Shown: piece after piece, positions 59,802 through 64,000 of the stretch | How positions within the stretch are numbered: position 1 is the stretch's first letter | Layout of the letters: every line of letters starts with the position of its first letter | DNA from: Alcaligenaceae bacterium | GTDB lineage: Bacteria > Pseudomonadota > Gammaproteobacteria > Burkholderiales > Burkholderiaceae_B | Reading direction: 5' to 3' | Length of the DNA stretch: 64,000 nucleotides | Assembly: GCA_013416455.1 (NCBI GenBank) | Contig: JACCES010000006.1 | Location: forward strand, 248,001-312,000 | The notes under the pieces: generated by a model | The model's input: the letters and a program-made list of their open reading frames with translations, nothing else | The model's database searches: none | What the model was told of the DNA's origin: nothing | Program-made: the position numbers and the translations under genes

Positions 59802-60575
59802 TCAAGAACCAAGGGTCGCCCCTCCGTCCACGACGATGTCTTGCATGGTCACGTGTCTGGCCTGGCTGGATGCCAGGAACAGCACGACATCGGCGACATC
59901 ATCGGGGTCGGCGATCCGGCCCAGAGGAATGCCGAGCTTGAATTGTTCAGGCAGGCCATCGACCAGCCGCTGTTCCCCCGCGGGGTCGCCAAGCATGCCG
60001 CTCAGCATGGGCGTTCGGGTGGAGCCGGGAGACACGACATTGCAACGCACGCCGTAAGGGGCCAATTCCAGCGCCACGCAATGGCTGAGGCTCGTCAATG
60101 CCGCTTTCGACGCGCAGTATCCCGCCATGTTGATGCGGGGAACATGGGCGGCATTGGAGGATACATTGACGATGGCGCCGTAGCGCTGCCGGCGAAATAC
60201 CGGTGTCCAATGCCGCATCAGATAGAAGGCACCGCTGGCATTGACATCCATGCAGCGCTGCCAGTCTTCGCAGGATAGCGTATCGCTCACGCCAAGCTTC
60301 AGTATGCCCGCCACATTCACCAGCACGTCCAGCCGTTCAGCTTCGTCCTTGATCTGATCACTGACACGCTTCACGTCGGCGGGGTTGGCGACATCGGCAT
60401 GTAGCAGCCGGAAAGGCACATCGGCGCTCAGACAGTCCACGCCGATCACTTCGGCGCCTTCCCGGGAAAAACGTTCTGCGATGCGGCGGCCGATTCCGCT
60501 TGCCGCGCCGGTGACCAGCACGCGGTCAGCGGTAAAGCGGGCGGCACCGCCGCTGTTCTGGATGCTGTTGCTCAT
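59802..60575 (-). CDS. entA: 2,3-dihydro-2,3-dihydroxybenzoate dehydrogenase
   Basis: SDR oxidising 2,3-dihydro-DHB to 2,3-dihydroxybenzoate (DHB), the last step in catechol siderophore precursor synthesis. 257 residues. NAD motif TGAASGIGRRIA, catalytic YCASKAAL, and NVSSNAAHVPR and SPGSTRTPM regions as in EntA/DhbA. The start overlaps the entB stop (ATGA). Its 3' end abuts the truncated aadA homology with only about 6 bp between. Confidence 0.9.
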   Translation of the reverse strand: MSNSIQNSGGAARFTADRVLVTGAASGIGRRIAERFSREGAEVIGVDCLSADVPFRLLHADVANPADVKRVSDQIKDEAERLDVLVNVAGILKLGVSDTLSCEDWQRCMDVNASGAFYLMRHWTPVFRRQRYGAIVNVSSNAAHVPRINMAGYCASKAALTSLSHCVALELAPYGVRCNVVSPGSTRTPMLSGMLGDPAGEQRLVDGLPEQFKLGIPLGRIADPDDVADVVLFLASSQARHVTMQDIVVDGGATLGS

Positions 60576-61285
60576 GGGGTTTCGCCTTGTCGAGTTCCGG
60601 CTGACGGCCGCTGTGCCGGAGCGTGCGGCTGTCCAGGGGGGATGTCGCCCGCCGGTGCGCCGGCCAGGCTCTGGGTGCCGATCACATGGCCACAGCGGGT
60701 GGCAACGTATTTCAGCGCGAAATTGTGCTCTTCCTCAGAGAAATCGGCGACCGCATCACCGACCAGGAAGGCTTGTATGTCGTTCATGAATGCGTCGACG
60801 GCTGTGACCATGCATCCTATATGGGCATAGATGCCGCCGATCACGAGCTGATCGCGATCCTGGCTGCGCATGCGTTCGAGCAGATCCGAGCGATTGAAGG
60901 CGCTGTAGCGCCACTTGGTCAGGACTATTTCGTCCGTTCCCGGGGTCAGTTCCTCAATGATGTGCTGCTGCTCGGGGCTGGCGGCGGGCAGCCCCGGGCC
61001 CCACATGGCGTTGAGCAGCGCGCGGTCAGCGGCCGGTTGCTTGTGGGGCTGCGCCGTATAGACGACCGGAACGGCGTTCCGGCGCGCCCATTGCCGCAGG
61101 AGAACGAGGTTCCGAACCAGCGCGGGCACCAGCCCGCCGTTCATATCGTAGAACCGCAGGAAGTAATGTTGCATATCATGGATCAGCAAGACGGCCCGGG
61201 CCGGGTCGGGCCGCCAGTCGGTCTTGTTGGCGGGGAAGTCCGCGCGTTGCGGCATTGGGTAATCGATGATCTTGGGAATGCTCAT
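60572..61285 (-). CDS. Isochorismatase without aryl carrier domain (EntB/DhbB N-terminal type)
   Basis: Hydrolyses isochorismate to 2,3-dihydro-DHB and pyruvate. 237 residues. Catalytic Asp in AVLLIHDMQHYFLRFY and Lys in VLTKWRYSAF; the loop GIYAHIGCMVTAVDAFMND matches EntB/VibB/DhbB, with Gly-Cys at the isochorismatase active-site segment. EntB is normally ~285-295 residues with a C-terminal phosphopantetheine carrier (ArCP). Here residues after ~205 are a Pro/Ala/Gly-rich tail with no GGDS-like site. Middle gene of entC-entB-entA. Confidence 0.88.
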   Translation of the reverse strand: MSIPKIIDYPMPQRADFPANKTDWRPDPARAVLLIHDMQHYFLRFYDMNGGLVPALVRNLVLLRQWARRNAVPVVYTAQPHKQPAADRALLNAMWGPGLPAASPEQQHIIEELTPGTDEIVLTKWRYSAFNRSDLLERMRSQDRDQLVIGGIYAHIGCMVTAVDAFMNDIQAFLVGDAVADFSEEEHNFALKYVATRCGHVIGTQSLAGAPAGDIPPGQPHAPAQRPSAGTRQGETP

Positions 61286-61371
61286 GCTCTATTCGTCATT
61301 CAGGATGATTTGATGGTGATCGCAGTGCGGCGCGGCAGGTGTTTACTGAACCACGCTAGGGCCTGTTGGGG

Positions 61372-62532
61372 TCAATGCGGCAGCCCGCAGGCGCGCAGCA
61401 TGGTGCCGAGCTTGGTCTGGACTTCCGCCCATTCTGAAGCGGGATCGGAGGCTTCGACGATGCCCGCGCCCGCAAACAGCTGCATGTGATTGCCTCTGAC
61501 GGTGCCGCAGCGGATGGTGACCACCCACTCGCCATTTCCCGCGGCATCGCACCAGCCGACCATGCCGGTGAACAAACCGCGTTCGAAGGGTTCGACGGAG
61601 CGGATCAGGCGCCGCGCGGGTTCAGTGGGAAAACCGCAAACCGCGGGAGTGGGGTGCAGGCGGCAGGCCAGCTGCAGGGCGGTTGTGCGCGGGTCGCTCA
61701 GTTCGCCTTCGATGCGGGTCGACAAATGCCACAGAGTGTCGGTGCGGATCAACGACGGCTGCTCGGGCACGCGCAGCCAATTGCACCATCCATCCAGTTG
61801 ATTGGCGATGTCCGCCGTCACAAGGCGATGCTCGTACTGATTCTTTTCCGACGCTGACAGCCAATCCGCGTTTTCCTGGTCGGCCCGAGGATCGGCGAGT
61901 CGTCTGGCCGACCCGGCCAGCGGGTTGCAGATGAACGTCGGGCCTTGCTTGCTGACGAGCAGTTCGGGGCTCACGCCGATCAGCGTGGAGCCGTCGGGAA
62001 GCGGCACATGAAAAAAGTAGCCGGAAGGGTTCTGAGCCACAAGGCTGTCGCGCATGGCCGGCAGATCGACATTCCGGGTGAAGGTCAGCTTCCGCTGCAC
62101 AGAGAGCACGGCTTTGAGCACATTGTTGGGGCGGAAGTTCGAGATGGTCTTTTCCACCGCCTGCTTGAACGAATGCTCGTCCGGGACATTGTTCTGGCTG
62201 AGCAGTTCAGGCTGGACGGCTGTTGCGGCATGACTCGCCTCCGGCAGGCGGCGCCATTCGTACTGTTCCGGAACGTACAGGCATGAAGCCTGCTTGGGGT
62301 CAAAAGGAATGGCGCCCACGAGGATCGGGTTGTCCTGGCCCGCCAGGCGCGCCCGGTCCAGGGCATGCCCGACTATTTTGCAGAACCGGCTGTCGGCCTC
62401 GTGCCCGTCGGCGGCCGGCGCGTCGATGGGCTCCATCAGCCCCCGGGTGATCAGTTCCCGGTTGCCGGAAGTGAACGAAAAATTCCTGTTCCCGTCGGGA
62501 GGGTGATCGGGTTCTGTTGCGAGTTTTGACAC
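61372..62532 (-). CDS. entC: Isochorismate synthase
   Basis: Chorismate-utilising enzyme making isochorismate, the first step to DHB. 386 residues from GTG. Family blocks: [21 protein letters not shown] split, LAGSARR, the K/E region [37 protein letters not shown], and [15 protein letters not shown] at 62532 has AAGGA nine bases upstream. The ATG at 62604 would put an AT-rich operator-like palindrome inside the gene, so GTG is favoured. entB follows after 86 bp. Confidence 0.9.
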   Translation of the reverse strand: MSKLATEPDHPPDGNRNFSFTSGNRELITRGLMEPIDAPAADGHEADSRFCKIVGHALDRARLAGQDNPILVGAIPFDPKQASCLYVPEQYEWRRLPEASHAATAVQPELLSQNNVPDEHSFKQAVEKTISNFRPNNVLKAVLSVQRKLTFTRNVDLPAMRDSLVAQNPSGYFFHVPLPDGSTLIGVSPELLVSKQGPTFICNPLAGSARRLADPRADQENADWLSASEKNQYEHRLVTADIANQLDGWCNWLRVPEQPSLIRTDTLWHLSTRIEGELSDPRTTALQLACRLHPTPAVCGFPTEPARRLIRSVEPFERGLFTGMVGWCDAAGNGEWVVTIRCGTVRGNHMQLFAGAGIVEASDPASEWAEVQTKLGTMLRACGLPH

Positions 62533-62564
62533 AATGCGATCCTTCACAGCGATCCTTGATGAGT

Positions 62565-62585
62565 TTCCTAAAATAAAAATAGGAA
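62565..62585 (-). promoter_or_regulatory. AT-rich inverted repeat upstream of entC
   Basis: TTCCTA-N9-TAGGAA in an A/T-rich block 33-53 bp upstream of the entC GTG start. It is a plausible operator or promoter region. It does not match the 19-bp Fur box well, so iron regulation by Fur is not claimed. Confidence 0.45.
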
Positions 62586-62604
62586 CGATTCGCGATCGTA
62601 TCAT

Positions 62605-62669
62605 GAGGAAAAAGGGGACAGACCATGATCTCTGCGAAATCGTGGTCTATCCCCGTTTCTCTTTTCCTC
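62605..62669. repeat. Inverted pair of REP-like repeats R3
   Basis: GGGGACAGACCATGATCTC and, inverted, CGTGGTCTATCCCC, with GAGGAAAAA and CTTTTCCTC outer ends; the whole can fold into one imperfect hairpin. Same family as R1 and R2. Placed just beyond the entC promoter. Confidence 0.65.
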
Positions 62670-62742
62670 CCCTAAGTAGTTTTCCGCCTGGCTGATTCCT
62701 GTTCCGATCGGAGCTTCGTCCTTCCGCCTACGCTTACGCTGT

Positions 62743-62801
62743 GGAGGCTCTGAGCAAGTCTGCGCAGCGCCCGCTTTCCGCTCGACTTATTCAGAGGCTC
62801 C
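62743..62801 (-). repeat. Palindromic repeat element E3 upstream of comEC
   Basis: GGAGGCTCTGAGCAAGTC pairs with GACTTATTCAGAGGCTCC (15 of 18 positions complementary) around 23 bp. The minus strand aligns with E1 (minus) and E2 (plus), including CTCTGAA and TCGAGCGG. It ends 21 bp before the comEC start. Confidence 0.7.
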
Positions 62802-62822
62802 TTAGGCTTTCGGAGGATCCTG

Positions 62823-64000
62823 GTGGCTATCGGCCGACTCGGCCTGCTGGCGTTCGTGGGGGGTGTGGGCATCGTGCATCTGCTGCCGGCGCCGCCTTCC
62901 GCCGTGCTGTTCGCTTTCGCATTGGCGCTGCTCTTGCCGGCGGCACTGTGGCGGGGGCGGTGTGCGGCGTGGGTGGCATGGTGGCATCCGGTGCTGGGCA
63001 CAGGGTTGTGGCTGGCCACGGCGGCCGCGGCGGGCCTGTCGTACGGCTCGGCCCGGGTCGCCGACCGTCTGGGCGATGCGCTCGATCCTTCCAACGAAGA
63101 CAAGGTCTCAAGAGTGGTCCTGCGCGTGGCCGAGCTGCCGCGCCTGAACCCGGAAAGCCGTGTGTTCGTGGCCGACGTGCTGTCTTCGATTCCGGCGGGC
63201 GTGCCCGCCCGCATACAGGTCAGATGGAATGCATCGGGATACTCGGGGCCCTACGGCCCGAAATCCGGGCACGGGCCCGCCGCTGATTTTCCCGAGCTCG
63301 TGCCCGGCCAGGCATGGCGCATGGCTCTGGTGCTGCGCACCCCGCATGGCGAACGCAATCCGCATGGCTTCGATTATGAGGGCCATGTGTTCGCGCAAGG
63401 CATACGCGCAACAGGCACTGTGCGCGGTACGCCGGTACTGGTGGGAGACGATCCATGGGCCGGGTTGTCCGTGGCCGCGCAGCGGGCGCGCCACCGGGTG
63501 CGCGAAGCCATGCTGCCGCATATCGGCGAACTGCGCTGGGGGGGAGTACTCCTGGCCCTGGCAATCGGCGATCAGGCCAGCGTGGCGGCCTCCGACTGGC
63601 TGATCTTCAATCGCAGCGGTCTGACGCATCTGGTCTCGATCAGCGGTTCACATGTCACGATGATCGCGGTCATCGCCGGAATCGTCGTCAATTTCCTCTG
63701 GCGCCGGCTGCGGTGGCGCGGCCGGGTGCTGGCGGAGCACCTGCCGGCCCAGCTTGCGGGCGCCTGGGCCGCGCTGCTGGTGGCCTGGCTCTATTGTCTG
63801 CTGGCCGGCTGGGGGGTGCCGGCCCGCCGCACCTTCGTCATGCTTGCGGTCATGGCACTGTCGCTGGGCTTGCGCGTGCCCTTGGCTCCCTCCCATGTGC
63901 TGGCAGTGGCCGCGTTCGCCGTAGTGGCCATGGACCCATGGTCGCTGCTGGCCAGCGGCTTCTGGCTATCCTTTCTTGCCGTGTATGTGCTGATGGCGAG
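62823..64000 (+). CDS. comEC: ComEC/Rec2-family DNA uptake channel protein (3' end cut by window)
   Basis: The plus frame from GTG at 62823 (after GGAGG) is open to the window end, 392 codons visible. N-terminal TM segments (LGLLAFVGGVGIVHLLPAP, SAVLFAFALALLLPAALW) are followed by a DUF4131-type soluble OB region, then the competence domain with GGVLLALAIGDQ, the family signature HLVSISGSHVTMIAVIAGI, and further TM helices (SLLASGFWLSFLAVYVLMA). It forms the inner-membrane pore for transforming DNA. In related genomes it follows tatD; here the 58.7-62.8 kb patch separates them. Confidence 0.92.
   Translation, partial: MAIGRLGLLAFVGGVGIVHLLPAPPSAVLFAFALALLLPAALWRGRCAAWVAWWHPVLGTGLWLATAAAAGLSYGSARVADRLGDALDPSNEDKVSRVVLRVAELPRLNPESRVFVADVLSSIPAGVPARIQVRWNASGYSGPYGPKSGHGPAADFPELVPGQAWRMALVLRTPHGERNPHGFDYEGHVFAQGIRATGTVRGTPVLVGDDPWAGLSVAAQRARHRVREAMLPHIGELRWGGVLLALAIGDQASVAASDWLIFNRSGLTHLVSISGSHVTMIAVIAGIVVNFLWRRLRWRGRVLAEHLPAQLAGAWAALLVAWLYCLLAGWGVPARRTFVMLAVMALSLGLRVPLAPSHVLAVAAFAVVAMDPWSLLASGFWLSFLAVYVLMA

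Larger units (their letters stand above)
62533..62822. other. 290-bp repeat-rich gap between divergent entC and comEC
   Basis: Contains, in order: an AT-rich inverted repeat (62565-62585), the inverted REP-like pair R3, ~70 bp of unassigned sequence, palindromic element E3, and the comEC ribosome-binding site. No gene seen. Confidence 0.7.

Noticed and set aside
59031-60278. A 415-residue fusion protein AadA-plus-tail as a real gene
   Set aside because: The second half is entA read antisense and the first ~57 codons are repeat R2 and phnA antisense; only the middle is AadA-like.
62533-62604. Fur box upstream of entC
   Set aside because: The AT-rich inverted repeats there do not match the 19-bp Fur consensus convincingly; recorded only as an operator candidate.

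Overview
The window is GC-rich chromosomal DNA from a betaproteobacterium, most likely of the family Alcaligenaceae (Bordetella / Achromobacter / Pusillimonas type). This rests on the dapC-dapD-dapE cluster, tig-clpP-clpX-lon, an E. coli-type ugd, lolC-lolD-tatD-comEC synteny and uniform high-GC3 coding. No plasmid, phage or CRISPR signature was seen. Most of the window is ordinary, densely packed core genome with many ATGA start/stop overlaps.

Layout. 1-7 kb: purN (5' cut by the window edge), an RsmB/F-type rRNA methyltransferase, a fatty acyl desaturase, uvrD and a zinc alcohol dehydrogenase. 7-13 kb (minus): YheS-type ABC-F protein, prmB, then dapC-dapD-dapE for the succinylase branch of DAP/lysine synthesis. 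13-15.9 kb: a gph-like phosphatase and tRNA-Leu(UAG), followed by a ~1.06 kb segment bounded by a 16-bp repeat of the tRNA 3' end. That segment carries a RelE-type toxin gene with an internal amber codon and its HTH antitoxin. 15.9-22 kb: protein quality control (tig, clpP, clpX, lon with a sigma32-like promoter). 22-29 kb: lexA with a perfect LexA box, divergent otsB-otsA, tyrB, uvrB and a low-molecular-weight tyrosine phosphatase. 29.5-32 kb: a short isc operon, iscR-iscS-iscU-iscA, whose IscU has lost two of three scaffold cysteines and the conserved Asp. 32-46 kb: a GT4 glycosyltransferase and an LpxH-like phosphoesterase, ugd, lysS, an SDR, prfB with its programmed +1 frameshift, a chemoreceptor, the yhaO-yhaN pair and an AEC permease. 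46.4-50.3 kb: an NMT1/SsuA-type ABC uptake operon interrupted by a palindromic repeat. 50.3-58.7 kb: epsC-type serine acetyltransferase, an HxlR regulator divergent from a SnoaL-glyoxalase fusion, recJ, and lolC-lolD-tatD. 58.7-62.8 kb: an accessory patch between tatD and comEC with phnA/yjdM, a broken aadA-like gene and a 2,3-dihydroxybenzoate operon (entC-entB-entA). Its boundaries carry REP-like GGGGACAGACC repeats. comEC then runs off the right edge.

The most unusual signals are (i) the scaffold-dead IscU-like protein encoded between intact iscS and iscA under an apparent IscR site; (ii) the tRNA-Leu 3'-end duplication enclosing a decayed toxin-antitoxin module; (iii) a dispersed family of palindromic elements (three copies, shared TCGAGCGG core), one lodged inside an ABC operon; and (iv) the repeat-bounded DHB patch with an isochorismatase lacking its carrier domain, next to a 3'-truncated aadA. 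All similarity statements come from reading translations and remembered family sequences; no database search was run.
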